Assembly: GCA_028095005.1 (NCBI GenBank)
Contig: CM051459.1
Location: 313,040,513 to 313,104,512 of the forward strand
Direction of reading: 5' to 3'
Source: Rhynchospora pubera
Lineage: Eukaryota > Streptophyta > Magnoliopsida > Poales > Cyperaceae
Length of the DNA: 64,000 nucleotides
Under the pieces are notes generated by a model. The model was not told the DNA's origin. It did not search any database and saw only the letters and a program-made list of their open reading frames with translations. Every line of letters starts with the position of its first letter. The first letter of the stretch is position 1. This document shows positions 47,220 to 59,441 of the stretch, in pieces. The position numbers were made by a program, and so were the translations under genes.

Positions 47220-47980
47220 TTTTCAATGACAATAAGCATCGTCGTACAACGCTATGTGGTGTTAGGAAACGTTGCAGAAAAAATTAGACTATTTTGGAGC
47301 AGTTGACGCCCTCTATATATACCAGCCCTTTGGAACTGATTTGACACTTTTGAAACCTTGCAAAAATTATTTCTTTGAGATCCAAACAGCTAAATCTTGT
47401 TCTTGAGCATTTACTTTGAAAAATCATTGAGATTAAAATGGCTCAATGAAGCCCATAGGTTCTATTAGCCAAATTGTTGAGTCTTAGTTGAGAGCTTCAA
47501 TTCTTGTTGTGATTTTTGATTAGCCTAGAGGTTAGACCGATCCACCTCGAGTTTTTTGTAATGAACCAATTCGGTTCGATATTGTAGATCTATTCTTGGT
47601 GGAATTGAACGGAGCGCACTTTTTCGTGGTAGCAAAATCCCCGGAAACATAGACTAAGACTAGTCTTTCCTAACGGATCAGAAATTCGTAATCACATCGC
47701 TTTCAATCTCTCTTTCTCTCTTTATTATTTACATTACTTATGCTTGTGCGCTTACTTGTGTCCAAACCGCTTTAGAACTTGAAATTGTGCCTATTAAATC
47801 TCCCTCTAGGCCTCTAATTACGTACAACACAGTCAACAAGTATTCTAAAACAATGTGTTACTATATGAAAATTTTGTTTTATTAGTAACTTTGTTTTATC
47901 ATCACATGCAAAAAGAAAGCATTCAAAAATTAGACTGCAGTCTGTAAGAGCAAGGAGAAAACCAACATAAAATGAAGTTT
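47220..47980. other. Unassigned stretch, possibly an LTR remnant
   Basis: CTATATATACC (47312-47322) followed by a transcript-like leader and GAACGGAGCGCACTTTTTCG has the look of a retrotransposon R-U5 region. There is no PBS, partner LTR or coding frame, so this is weak. 47814-47980 holds nothing recognisable. Confidence 0.25.
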
Positions 47981-47984
47981 CTAT

Positions 47985-48173
47985 GGTTCCATTTGGATGG
48001 CTTCTTCCCGGAATAAGGAATAAGGAATAACCATTTTTTATCAATAAATTTATTCCTAACCATCCAAACTCTTCACAAAAGTTACACACTTCCCAATAAA
48101 TTTACCCTTTCCCAATAAATTTCTTCCCTTCTTCCTTCTTCCTACCTTATTCTCAACGCATCCAAACGGAGCC
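47985..48173. mobile_element. Tourist-like MITE (189 bp) with TSD TAT
   Basis: Terminal repeats GGTTCCATTTGGATG and the complement of CATCCAAACGGAGCC are flanked by TAT (47982-47984 and 48174-48176). The interior has GGAATAAGGAATAAGG phrases and no coding. The fragment at 20714 is the same family. Confidence 0.75.
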
Positions 48174-48592
48174 TATAGTCATCAAACATTAATTATCCTA
48201 AACTGCTATGTCAACTCAATTAGAAAATATCGAGCAGCTACTACAAGTCAACAAGCATTCTAAAACAACAATGTTATCACTAAAACAACTATGCTCCTGG
48301 AAGCATAACAATTTCTTGGTGACAAATTATAAATTCACTAGCAAATTCAGTGTAATCCTTTGATATTAAATTTTTTTTGTTAATTCAAACTGACTTTGAT
48401 ATTCGATAATGGTACCTTCATAAAGCATTGAAAATAACTTAATTTGACAACACAACTATATATTTTCTTAATTCTATAAATCCACCACAAGATAAATTGA
48501 TGCATCGATAAAATACCTCCATATAAGGAGTGACGTGATTTTCATTTACTTTTAAACGAAGAAAGGAAATAGATGATATCGGTAAAAAATAT
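48174..48592. other. AT-rich 3' flank of the GDSL gene
   Basis: No gene or clear repeat, apart from CAACA(A)GCATTCTAAAACAA near 48250, which partly repeats CAACAAGTATTCTAAAACAA near 47834. It may include the GDSL 3' UTR. Confidence 0.3.
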
Positions 48593-49153
48593 TTATGCCC
48601 TAGCTAGTAAATTAAATTTGTTTGTATGAGCATCAAGTATCGGTGGATCGGCATAGGGACCCTTTAACCAACTATTGGCAACATAGCGGTTGGTGGCCTC
48701 AGTGAAGCACAGGCTGTCCCAATTCACATATGTTGATGGATTCTGACAAGCAGTAATATTCGGTGTGCCACATTGTCTAAGTAGGTCCCAATTGTATTCA
48801 CGGCCGGGCCAATTGAATTCATGACTGGTTCCACAGCAAACAACTAGTGGTTTGGATGTAAATCCTGAACCCAAAAAATTAGAATGCATGAGAGAGTTCT
48901 CACCTTTTTTGAGGGAATATAGGATATCTTAAAGTATGACAAGAATTGTTGAATCTATAACTTACCATAACGTTGTGGAAACCTTATAAAGTCGATAATA
49001 GGTTTGTAAATATCTGCGTATATGATCTTTGCATCACGATACTTGATCCGAAGTTTTTTTTATCGCCTCAAGTAGAAGGGAGTTATGATATCTAGATAGT
49101 CTGTTGTATTTTTCGATGCATCCAGTGCTAGGATCATAAGAAGAGTGACCTTT
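48593..49153 (-). pseudogene. GDSL esterase/lipase gene, 3' half only, cut by LTR insertion
   Basis: Two exons on the minus strand, 49153-48966 and 48864-48593, with a GT-AG intron of 101 bp (48865-48965). Exon A has YDPSTGCIEKYN, then LSRYHNSLLLEA, a frameshift in an A-run at about 49060-49067, then AKIIYADIYKP. Exon B has CQNPSTYVNW, a block V region reading WDSLCFTEA, and GPYADPPIL. In plant GDSL lipases block V is normally W-D-x-x-H with the catalytic Asp and His; here His is Cys. The N-terminal blocks with the catalytic Ser are missing: the LTR at 49154 sits in the coding region. It is a non-functional remnant, and the rest may lie beyond the right end of element 2. Confidence 0.85.
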
Positions 49154-51732
49154 TGTTTGCCTCTAAATTCTGCTGCGTAAAACCCTGAACAATTCCCTAT
49201 TTTATCATCAAAATCCAAAACCATATAATCAAAATCCCATCCACATAACCAATGACCCAACAAAATAGCCCTGATAATTGGTCACACTGCATGAAAGGAA
49301 AACACAGAAATTCCTAAAAATGGACAGTAAATTAATTAATTACAAGGAATGCCATTATGCGCCTGTGATATCCTTATAATTAATTACCGGAGTCCTAAAA
49401 ATAGAAGATTTGTGGCAGCTAGATTCTTCATATTTTTATGAGAACTCATGCAAAATTTCATGCCAAATTGACCTATAGAAGGGCACCAAACAATTTTTCT
49501 AAAAATAAAGCAGCTCAATCATCCTCAAAATTCAGTCAAATGGACAGCTCCATTTTGAAACAAATGGAGGTAAACCTCATCAAACCAAGCATAAATGGGG
49601 GTATTTTCGGATGGGCCTTTGAACTACAAAAAAACCCGTTCTGGGCCGAGATTAAAACCCATCTAAATTGCACACCGAAATTCCCATTGATCCAACGGCT
49701 CTGATAAATCCTCATCGCATTATCCAAGATCAACGGGCAGATCTTGATTTAAGATTAAAACAGTTGATGGAGTTTTCTGATTGGTTGGTTGAAAGGAGAT
49801 GGGTCCCACAATTAAAAAAAAAAGAGAAAAAGATGGATGAAACAGTACTGTTCTGACACTGCTTCGTAAGCCAACGCGAAGAAGAGCTCCGCCACCGCTC
49901 AGCGCCGCCTCAGCCCCAACTAACCTCACCAATAGGTAGGCGATGCTTCCACAATCTCAGCGACACCAAATTTGTAGAGAATCGGAGAAAGAATGACCTA
50001 ATTTGGGGAATGAGGAAGCTGACTGTCAAAGGAGGAATATCCGAAATTAGGCACAAAGGGTGACGCAATTATGCAATTGAAGTGTGTTACATCTTCTCGA
50101 AGGGTTTAACAACATACCTGATGAAGCAATTCTAAGCGAAGAAGCTTGTAGGGAAGGACGAGCTATCTCAGCTTCGAGCAAGAATGGCGATGTTGTACAA
50201 ATGGAGAAGAGAGGGTTGAATGCACTGTGGGAGGCAATAATTGAGCTTCGTGTTGAACAGGGAGCACGCACAGATGCTGTATTTGGCTTCTAATGCTACC
50301 ACAGTCGGGATGCCTTCTAACTGGATGTCTCCAGTAAAATGGGAAGGAAAAGACAAAAGGAATTGAAGGACTGGAGGGGACGATGACTGTCTTTCATCAG
50401 ACTACACCCTGAAAAGAAGAACCTAGTATGGTCCCTTGGTACCAAAACCCCAGAGATAACAGAATGGTGACGTTTCCTTCTAGTTCAAGGAGAGCCGTCC
50501 GATGGGGGCAAGAGATGAAATGAAAGGCTATGATGGACAATCACTTTGTATGATGGAGGTGCCATGCGGTTAAGTATAGGTATAAGCATGAGGAATCATG
50601 CGCATGGATCACATCTGGCCATTCCTTTACACATCTGACTAGATGAATGGAGGGATGTAAGTGTTGGCAACACTGCCTCAAACACAGGTGCAGCCAAAGA
50701 TGCATGACATCTCATGATGCATCAAAGCAGCACAATGTGCTTGAAAATGACATCACAAAGTAACCATGGGCATATCTGTCAATTGGGGCATGAGACAAAG
50801 CAATATGGAGCATAGTTCAATAGGGAATGAACATAGAATTCCCATTATACCCCTCTGAACCCTGCCACATATTCCAAATTACCAATAATTAGTGGCAAAA
50901 TTGGGATCATAAATGCATAATACACACCCAATTACATAGTAGGCACCAACAGAACCAAGTAACTCATGTGAAATGCTTGGTAAATCTGGAGTTGACTATG
51001 GTCAAAACTGAGATTAGGCAAATATAAAACAAGGCATGAAGCTACTTAATGACTTCAAAAAATAGGAGAATTAGCCCAATTAAGAATGCTAAGGCCCTTC
51101 AAATCCATTGCCAACTGGATTGCAAAACACCCAACAGCAAAAGCAACAAATCAAATTAGGCCATGCATGCCTATACACAGTATTGATGGCTCAAATCATG
51201 GTAAAAACATAAAATTTACCAAGCAAGTACACTGCCTCAGACTCAATTAAGGCACTGGGCAATGTAATTTTGCACCCAGACCCCTAAGATAGCCAAAAAA
51301 AAAAGGGGCAAAGTAGCTACTCCCCTAGACCCTAACATTCAGAAACCATCACAACCTCTCATCAATGGATAGATAAAGGAAGATGTGCCACATATGCAGC
51401 AAGGTACTTGGCGCCAAGATTAACCCCTCCCTCAAGCACATCAGGAGCAAGTGTGTTTGCCAAAAAGCATGGGGCCCACTTGTCATGGTAATCCACCATG
51501 GCATGTATAAGAAAGTAGAAGTGTAAGCAATCAAGCCACTGCAATTGCACAAGTGCCAAATGTCATGAGCATATTGGATGGTATGCTTGGACAGTAAAAA
51601 TCAAGACTGGAGAAAGAAATGAAGAAGTAAGGCGGCAGCTCTACTTTACATCCTGTCCATCCATCAAAGATCCATGCTAGGAAAAGATGCCATGTGTCAA
51701 GCAGATGAACATAAACCCTAGGGGCCTTCCCC

Positions 51733-51739
51733 TATAAAA
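51733..51739 (+). promoter_or_regulatory. LTR TATA box (element 2 copy)
   Basis: TATAAAA in CCCCTATAAAAGAAGATG, same position relative to the LTR start as in element 1. This LTR would drive the gag-pol transcript of element 2. Confidence 0.6.
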
Positions 51740-54106
51740 GAAGATGATCACCACCAAAAACAAAAAAAGAGAGAATCGATAGACTAGAAACTCTGCTAGT
51801 TTTGATACTTACTGTAAACAGAGAAAGAGGGGTAATTGTCAGAAGAAAGGTAGAGAGTTGTTTATATTAAGCTTAATACAAATCCATTCTAAAAGAATTC
51901 TTTTCTCTCTGAATTTCTTTCTCTATTCTTGTGTTCTCTCTTGTTTCACTTGTTGATATTGAAGCTGGGTGTTGATTACAAAGGAGTCCTCATGTAAATC
52001 ACTCATTAATACTGTTTCGGGGCCCAAAGACATGGGCAAGGGGTGCTTGCCTGAGAGCGCACGCTTGCCTGTGTCAATGAGCCCCCCCCCTTAAAGTAAA
52101 AAGAAATATATAAGTTCTAAAGAATAAAATTCTGTGGAGAAGCATGATTTTGTGTGTGAGGGGTACTTGCCAGAGAGCGTACACTCATGCACTTAACTAT
52201 GCTTCAAATACTGGTAATAATTGCTTTTAAAGTCATGTTCAAATCTGTGTCAAAATATGTCCTAATATTTTAAGGGGATACTGAGAATAAAGCCTGATGA
52301 AGGGGCATGGCTCTCTGTGTGAGGGGTGCTTGCCAGAGAGCGCACACTCATGCACTTAGTCATGTCTCAACATCAGTAATAGTTATGCTAGTTGTTATGC
52401 AAAGAACAAACAACAAATGAATTTGAAATTGGCAAAACGCAATGAAGTGAGAAGTTGGGGGTATATAAAGAAATGCAGGAAAACCTGTGTCCAGTACAGA
52501 TATGCAGTAAATGAGGGCTATTTTGTTAAAAAAAATAAATAAACACATGTTGTCAAATCTGCCTTATTGGAATAGATATTTTCCTAAAAATAAGGGGGGG
52601 TTTCAAATCAGTAGCAGTCATAATGGCATAAAATAGAGTTAAGTCTATAAACAAATAAGGGGAGGTTAGATTAAAATTACCAAAAGAACACAACAAACAA
52701 AAAAATACATATAAAAGAGTCATTTCACCCTCCTAAAACATTTTGTTTTTTTTTTATCCTCCTGAAAGTGTCTTGTCCGATTCAAGTAAAAGGCATATGC
52801 ATAACATCAGTAGGAGTATGTCTAAATATGGTTGAAAGGTTATTCAAAAAAAAGGAGAAAATCTCAATATGTTTCAATTTAAAAAAAAAACTTTACTGAG
52901 TTTTGTCTAAAGAGAGAGGGTCAAAAAAATATATATACACATCTGTACAATTTTAAGAGAAAAATGGAAATATGCCTTAAAGATCAAATGCCCAATGAAA
53001 TTTCAACATCTCTTTGATTAAAGGAAATATATTAAAAACACACAGCCTCTTAAGAAAGAAGAAAACATGTTGACACTTCTATCATGAGCGTATGGAATAT
53101 GGTAAGTATGATGACTAAAATTGAAGTACTAAGGTTCAAATTGATGTCACTAACAACCGTATGGAGTCTCCCTGGTGCTCGATAAACAATCTCCAGTAAA
53201 GAATTGCCACCACGATTCCTCGACAGATGATAAGTGCAACAGAGGGAATACATTCTGAGTAAGAGGATGATGACAAAATTGACAGTAGAACTGAAGGGAG
53301 GAGGAAGAGACGATCCCATAAAGTCTGTTTCTGGTCGAAATGATGGTCGAAGCGCCGGAGTCAACGATGACCGTTGCGGAGGTCAACAAAATCGGAAAGA
53401 ACTGGGGGAGAAAGGAGGAGTTTAGAAGAGGGAGCGAAATGAACCGGGCGTACGGTCTCGAGCATGAACCAATCGACTAGGCCAGCCCCCGATCTAGCCC
53501 CTTCTTGATCTTCTATGGCACCTTGCACGCAGCGGGCCCCTGACAAGCAAACAGCAAAAAGCACCACTACAACCAATCAGAAAATCTCTGCGAAACAGAA
53601 AACTTCAAAAATGCATTAAAAATAGCTAGATTGTCAGAAAAATTCTCATAAAATATCAAAATGTCAGGAAAAATATGAGGAATGTTTTGATGTGTCATGT
53701 TATGCTAAAACACCAAAGTACAAAATATTTTTTTTTAATATCAATAGGTTTAAGGGATAGCCATAAGTAAAAAATAATAATAATGATAAATTTATATTTA
53801 TATGGCTAAATATAAAAAAAGGGAAATAAAAAAAAATCATTTTGAATATTCTATGTTCCGGACAGCAGGCACATTTGAACAGATTATGTTCTGGGCAGCA
53901 GGTACGCTTGAATATTTTATGTTCTGGACAACAGGTACATCTGACATTTCTTGTTCTGAACAACAGGCACAGTCAAGCATTAAAATTTGCAAACAAAATT
54001 GAAATCACCAAGAAGGTCAAAGATAAGTTTAAAAGTACAAACTTAAAAGTCCAAACTCAAAAGTCCAAAATCCTAAAGTGAAAATTAAAAGTCCAAACCG
54101 GAAACT

Positions 54107-54535
54107 AACACAAAGTCAAAATGACACAAAGTCCAAAAATGACACAAAGTCCAAAAGTGACACAAAGTCTAAATGACACAAAGTCTAAAAATGACACAAT
54201 GTCCAAAAATGACACAAAGTCCAAAAGTGACACAAAGTCTAAATGACACAAAGTCTAAAAGTGACACAAAGTCTAAAAGTGACACAAAGTCTAATAGTGA
54301 CACAAAGTCCAAAAGTGACACAAAGTCTAAATGACACAAAGTCTAAAAGTGACACAAAGTCTAAATGACACAAAGTCTAAAAGTGACACAAAGTCCAAAA
54401 ATGACACAAAGTCTAAAAGTGACACAAAGTCTAAAAGTGACACAAAGTCAAAATGACACAAAGTTCAAAAATGACACAAAGTCCAAAAGTGACACAAAGT
54501 CTAAATGACACAAAGTCTAAAGTGACATAAAGTCT
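54107..54535 (+). repeat. LTR minisatellite, expanded allele (about two dozen units)
   Basis: GACACAAAGTC with (T/C)AAA(AG)T spacers of 14 to 18 bases, about 430 bp, versus about 100 bp in the other LTR. Groups of units recur in the same order, suggesting growth by unequal exchange or slippage of multi-unit blocks. Confidence 0.88.
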
Positions 54536-55482
54536 TAAAAGTCAAAAGTTCGTCCCTTCAAGACTGCATCGCGTTTCGCCTTGAAGGAGACACCCTCCTG
54601 ATATTCATATTGAGATAAAGGAAAAGTCAATTCTGAATGATCACTGAAGTTCCTGTCAAGAGAAGGCATAACGCATCTGTACTCGCGACTTGAACGAAAA
54701 TCCCAAAAATCCCTAAGTTCCCCAAACGACTGAGAACTGACCTAGAATACCCTATTTTCTAGCGTTGGACTCAAATCTAACAGCCTGTTTCTACAAGTTC
54801 ACAGCATGTTTGACCAGAAGCAGACTGAAATCTAATGCCCAGGTGACCAGAAGAAAAGTCAACCAGTGGCCATCACCTAAGTTCATGTCAAGAGAAGGCA
54901 TATCGCATCTGTACTCGCGACTTGAACGAAATCCCAAAATCTCTAAATCTCTAAACGATTGAGGATTGATCTAGGATACCAAATTTCCTAGTATCGAACT
55001 CAAAAATCTATAATGGCACTAAGCCTGGCCCAGCAAAGTAAAACAATCTAAATGTCTTAAAATGTGAAACTAAACCACATCATTCATGTTTGCATGGCTC
55101 TGTTAAAATAGCTGCCCTTCTGCGTTGCTTTGCATCCTGAAACTCCCCATCAAGACACAATCCTTTTTATTAAAACGGACTTCATCCACTTTACGACATT
55201 TAAACTTTGATTATCCCGATCTAGAGGTGCTCTTAGCTCAGTTCATAACTGAGTCCGGAGGTAATTAACAGTAGGGGCTTGCGCCTACTGGAAAAAAAGG
55301 ACCTACGACAAACAATCAACTCTCGAGGTACTTAGAGCCGCATTAGTGCCCTTCGTTCGTTCGGAATGGGCAGTAACGACGGGTCTCAAGATGCTCGAGG
55401 GGTATTTGATCCGCATTTTCTTCTCCCCATAGAGGACTATCTGATCTTCCGTGGTTGGACTGAAAAAGTGCGAGACAGATTC

Positions 55483-55500
55483 TGGCACGCCCGGTGGGAC
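55483..55500 (+). promoter_or_regulatory. Primer-binding site of element 2
   Basis: TGGCACGCCCGGTGGGAC, five bases after the LTR end. TGG pairs with a tRNA CCA end. I have not assigned the tRNA; the form resembles PBSs of plant Tat elements that use Arg or Lys tRNAs. Confidence 0.75.
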
Positions 55501-55619
55501 ATTTTTTTCCTCTCATCAGGGCATAATCAAAGTCTAAATGTGAAAGTGGAATTAAGTCCATCATATCAAAAAAAATACTAATGGTTGACTTTAAGTTTTC
55601 TCTATTGCAGAGAGGAATC

Positions 55620-57944
55620 ATGTTTACCTGGAGTCAAATCGTGAAGGGCGAGCGTCTTCGCCACAAGAAGGCAGCAGCAACCGGGACTCTCTATGTGCCC
55701 GTCCAGGCTGTCGTGCAAGTCTCTCCTGTGATGCTTGCTGGTGAAGCATCGGTGAATGTTTCTGGAAAGCCTGCCCTTAGTTCCAAGAAGGGTCGAGCAG
55801 CAACCACCCATGTCAAGGGGGCAACAGCCCCAAAACTCAAAAAGAAGAAAAGGACCAGGATCTCGAGGGCCCAAGCTCTCCACCTGGTCCAGCAACTCGA
55901 CACTATCACTAACCTGTCGCTCAGCAATACCTTCGCCCCTCAGCAATACTTCCCCTATCGCGAGGACAACCGAGAGGGAGACGCGAACTATAGCGCGTCC
56001 GAAAAAAGGACTGTGGCCCACCCGCCTTCAGTCTTTGACCGGCTTACCTTTCCATCACTCCAGCCCAACGCCCGCTCAATGAAGGCCAAAGGGCAGGTGA
56101 AGCAGGTTTGGAGGCCCAAACAACCGAAACTCATCCCCGCTCCCAAGCAAAATACAGGGGGCACCAAGCAATGGGTGCCAAAAGAAAAAGATACCTCTCT
56201 GGCTAGCCAGGTGGCGAGTCAGATGATGAAAAATAAAACAAAAAAGAAATATGTGATAAGGAAGAGGCGGAATGCTGATTCTGTCTCAGCATATCATGTG
56301 TCAGTTGATGGTAATGACGATGATGATGAGAAAACGGCGGAAGTCCGCATGGTTGGGACAGGTTCCCAGGAACTGCCTCACTCTGAAAGTGTCCCCGTGG
56401 AAACACGAGGGCAGAAAGGAAAAGTTTCAGCATCCAAACCTCCCAAACGGGTAGGGCGGCCCAGGAACCGCAGCCCGGTAGTGGAGGAAATTGTCCAACA
56501 AACCACTGATAACATCGCAAGTGATGAAGAAGATCCAAATCTGGACCATGGAAGTTCGTCTAAGGATGTCGATGAGGAGATTGAAATCCTAGAGGAAATA
56601 TCTGATGAGATGTCCCAGCTTCGCAAGGAGCTGGAGGAAAAAACAAAGCAACTTGAGCAACTCCGAGCGGAGAACGCTCGGGTAACCGCGGCTTGCGCCG
56701 CAGTCCAAAAACACCTAACCAAAAAAGGGGCACGACCAAATAGTGCCGTCTTAAACAGTGATATACCTGATTCAACCGATACCAAGGAAATGGCTCCGAA
56801 ACCAAAATCCAAAAATAAAAAGAAAACCAAGAAATCCCGCTCCAAAATAGTGCGGGAAAAGGACAGCAGCTCCAGTGAAACCTCTGAAGAAGAGTTGCTT
56901 GAAAGAAAGGAAACCCATATCATTGACCCTGAGGATATGATGGAAAGGATGCAAAGGGCCATGGATCAGAAACTGCAATCTCTAGGGATTGGGGGCACTC
57001 AGCAGCCCGTCAATTTCACAGGCCGACCTTACCCTGCAAGGTTTGACCAACTGGATTACCCGAAGGGACATGTAGTACCAAAATTTAAGGTATTTGACGG
57101 GGTTGGAAACAAAATCACCCCGAGTCAACACCTGTCACATTTCATAACCTCCTGTGGAAACACTGCCCGAAGGGAGGAATGGCTACTGAGGCAATTTTCA
57201 CAAAGCCTATCTGGGGTAGCATTCGACTGGTATGCCTCTCTCGAGGCAGACAGCATCAAAAGTTGGAAAGAAATGGCAAATGCCTTTTGTGCGAGGTTTA
57301 GGACGACCCCGCATCGGGTCTCCGTTACCAACCTAGTCAACGCCAGACAAAAACAAGGCGAGTCTGTCTCCGACTATGTATCAAGGTGGGAAACCATGTA
57401 CACAGGATGCCAGTCTAACATAAGTAAATCTGAGGCGGTGCGTATGCTCCTGAATAGTATCCATGCACCAATGAAAGTATGGATGGTGGGCCATAATGTT
57501 ACTACCTTTGAACATTTGGTAGCCATGGTTGCCCGATATGAAGGGGTAGAACCTGAAATGAACCAGCTATACCATTCCGCTAAGGAAAAGGACAAAGAAA
57601 AAGGAAAGAAGCTGGAAATCAAAACCACAAAGGCAGTTAAAGCCGTCACCAATCAGGCCGAAGACGCTGGTAATGCCCAATGGGGAAAGAATGGTGAAGC
57701 AAAAGAAGGGAACTCACAGTCCAGGTCTCAAAGACCAACACTCAAGGTATTAAAAAGCAAGCCCTACTCATTCAAAATGGAGAAAACTCTGAAGCTGTTC
57801 AGGCAAGCTATGGAAGTTCTCGAGGTTCGGTTGCCCCAATGCAAAAGGCCCGAGGAAGAGGATAAGGTGAACCACCCTAACTACTGTGTGTATCACAGAG
57901 TTTTGGGTCACAACATAGAGGATTGTTATGTCTTCAAGGATTAG
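55620..57944 (+). CDS. gag: gag of giant element 2
   Basis: The frame is open from 55581. I prefer the ATG at 55620 because CTATTGCAG just before it looks like a splice acceptor, though 55581 is possible. Counted from 55581, residues 1-330 are basic and low complexity, about 332-383 form a coiled coil (EISDEMSQLRKELEEKTKQL), about 497-660 are the retrotransposon gag capsid domain (GVAFDWYASL, SWKEMANAFCARF, SVSDYVSRWE), and about 768-782 are a CX2HX4HX4C knuckle (CVYHRVLGHNIEDC), the variant usual in the Tat lineage. TAG at 57942 stops it just after the knuckle, where related proteins usually continue. The same frame stays open downstream, so this stop is probably a mutation. Confidence 0.88.
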   Translation: MFTWSQIVKGERLRHKKAAATGTLYVPVQAVVQVSPVMLAGEASVNVSGKPALSSKKGRAATTHVKGATAPKLKKKKRTRISRAQALHLVQQLDTITNLSLSNTFAPQQYFPYREDNREGDANYSASEKRTVAHPPSVFDRLTFPSLQPNARSMKAKGQVKQVWRPKQPKLIPAPKQNTGGTKQWVPKEKDTSLASQVASQMMKNKTKKKYVIRKRRNADSVSAYHVSVDGNDDDDEKTAEVRMVGTGSQELPHSESVPVETRGQKGKVSASKPPKRVGRPRNRSPVVEEIVQQTTDNIASDEEDPNLDHGSSSKDVDEEIEILEEISDEMSQLRKELEEKTKQLEQLRAENARVTAACAAVQKHLTKKGARPNSAVLNSDIPDSTDTKEMAPKPKSKNKKKTKKSRSKIVREKDSSSSETSEEELLERKETHIIDPEDMMERMQRAMDQKLQSLGIGGTQQPVNFTGRPYPARFDQLDYPKGHVVPKFKVFDGVGNKITPSQHLSHFITSCGNTARREEWLLRQFSQSLSGVAFDWYASLEADSIKSWKEMANAFCARFRTTPHRVSVTNLVNARQKQGESVSDYVSRWETMYTGCQSNISKSEAVRMLLNSIHAPMKVWMVGHNVTTFEHLVAMVARYEGVEPEMNQLYHSAKEKDKEKGKKLEIKTTKAVKAVTNQAEDAGNAQWGKNGEAKEGNSQSRSQRPTLKVLKSKPYSFKMEKTLKLFRQAMEVLEVRLPQCKRPEEEDKVNHPNYCVYHRVLGHNIEDCYVFKD

Positions 57945-59441
57945 CTCGAGCAGAAAATCCAAGAAGGAGCAATCTCCCTTCATGATGATGCCAGACAAGA
58001 ACCAGCTCCTCATGCCATCTCAAGCGGAGCCCCAAGTGCTAGCTCTCGTCGTGTCTCGGTCACTACTGATGGAAAACCACCCACGACATGGAGCGTATAT
58101 TTGAACAAAAACACCAGAAAGAATCTGAGGGCCTTACAAGCCGAACCTCAACTTAAATGGAAAAGCCCTATTATACCAGTGGTCCCAAAGAGACTCACAC
58201 CAAGGAAAACACAACCGAAACCGATGACCCGTAACACAACGACGGGTAACACGAGATCTAGACAGGCATTCTGGAGGAAAACCTCTCCCGAAACCGTCGA
58301 AGATCCCTATGTTCAAGAAAAACCAACACAAGCAACCCTCGCCGATTTCATCTCCCCCAAAGTCGCGGCTCGAATTAGCGGACAAGTGTGGCAGGAGTTG
58401 AAAGGCGAAGGAAGAGAAAAGAAAGAAGAGGAGTTCTGGACGGCCGCGTGCCATCATGTCTCAGGTAATGAGGGAGAACATGAAGAACCCTCTAACCAAC
58501 AGGAGCCGGCACAGGCAGACGCCAGACCTCCCGAAACCTCAACAACAAATGAACAAAGCCTCACTGAGTTGTCATCCAGCTCAGTCCCAACCCAACATAC
58601 CTGGTCGACGGTCACTGTTCAACCTATGACCCCGGCAGGAAAGAAAAAGAAAGAGATCCTTGAAATAAAGAAATTGGATAAGGCCCTTATCCGTAAAGGA
58701 AAGAAGCCGGACCGAATGACCCTACCTTTCAAGATCAATGGCCAAGATCGTAAAGTGTTCGTAGACATTCATGATGAATGTCTAGACTCAGAAGGTATCC
58801 CAAGCATAAAGAAACTAGGGTTCAACCTTGTCATACCAAAGAAAAAGGGAGAATCCGGAATTCCACCAGAAACCATTGCAATACTAGCAGAGCATGTGTC
58901 TGAATTGATGAAACAAACCATTGCTGTGACTAGTTTTGTAAGAAACCGAGCAAACAAAGAGGCTTCCACCTCCAACAATACCCAAAATGCCCAAGATATT
59001 CCTGGTTTCACTGACGAAGAATACGAATGGTCTGACCCGGACCCTCCTAGCCAAGATGAAAGCTATGATTTTGGTAGCAACTTCGACAGTGATGAAGAAA
59101 GAGGAGGTGGTGATTCGGGTGGGATCTCCTGCAATGCCATCTCAACATCGGCAACAAATGCAGACCCGGAGGATAACTCGGGAGAAAAAGAGGAAAAGCT
59201 CACTAAAGAAGAGGAAATGGAAATGATTGCGCAAATAGAGGAGGCTACACAGGCTATTCTCTCTTCCGCAGTCATAGACCAAAACCCACAAGAAGAGGAT
59301 GATGCCTTCTATAAGGCGCTGGAGGGATGTCGACCGGCCAGTTACAGGAGGATAAAAATATACATGAAAGCAAGGGAACAATGGAGAGACCTCTCCTACT
59401 GGTGCGGCCAAACCAACCTTCATCCCATCCTGGTGGCATAA
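57945..59441 (+). pseudogene. Gag extension, part 1 (same frame after the TAG)
   Basis: About 500 codons in the gag frame, with no stop until TAA 59439-59441. The ATG at 58101 is probably not a real start. It is rich in Lys, Glu and Pro with acidic runs (59030-59110 and 59160-59230). I recognise no domain. A segment around 58670-58950 (KKLDKALIRKGKKPDRMTL, then VFVDIHDECLD) looks folded but has no protease D-T/S-G motif, so this is not the protease. Confidence 0.55.

Larger units (their letters stand above)
49154..55477 (+). mobile_element. 5' LTR of giant Tat/Ogre-like element 2 (6324 bp)
   Basis: It opens TGTTTGCCTC and closes GAGACA, followed by GATTC and the PBS. It is near-identical to 11736-17729 with the same TATA box (51733-51739), threefold repeat and duplications, and it has a much longer minisatellite. 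The left flank is the GDSL gene; the bases just before TG are CCTTT, the expected target duplication, whose partner lies outside the window. An LTR above 6 kb is at the large end for plants, matching Ogre-type elements. Confidence 0.93.

Noticed and set aside
54107..54535. CRISPR-like repeat array
   Set aside because: Spacers are short, A-rich and nearly identical, and the array sits in a plant LTR. It is a minisatellite.
11736..55477. The two 6-kb LTRs as ends of one 44-kb element
   Set aside because: The left one is preceded by pol, antisense genes and a polypurine tract, and the right one is followed by a PBS and gag. They belong to two elements.
56378..56962. 194-codon minus-strand frame opposite gag, and similar frames opposite the gag extension
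   Set aside because: They mirror the strongly biased codons of the sense reading frame and have no family features, promoter or start context.
58670..58950. Protease domain in the gag extension
   Set aside because: No D-T/S-G active site and no following I-x-G motif.
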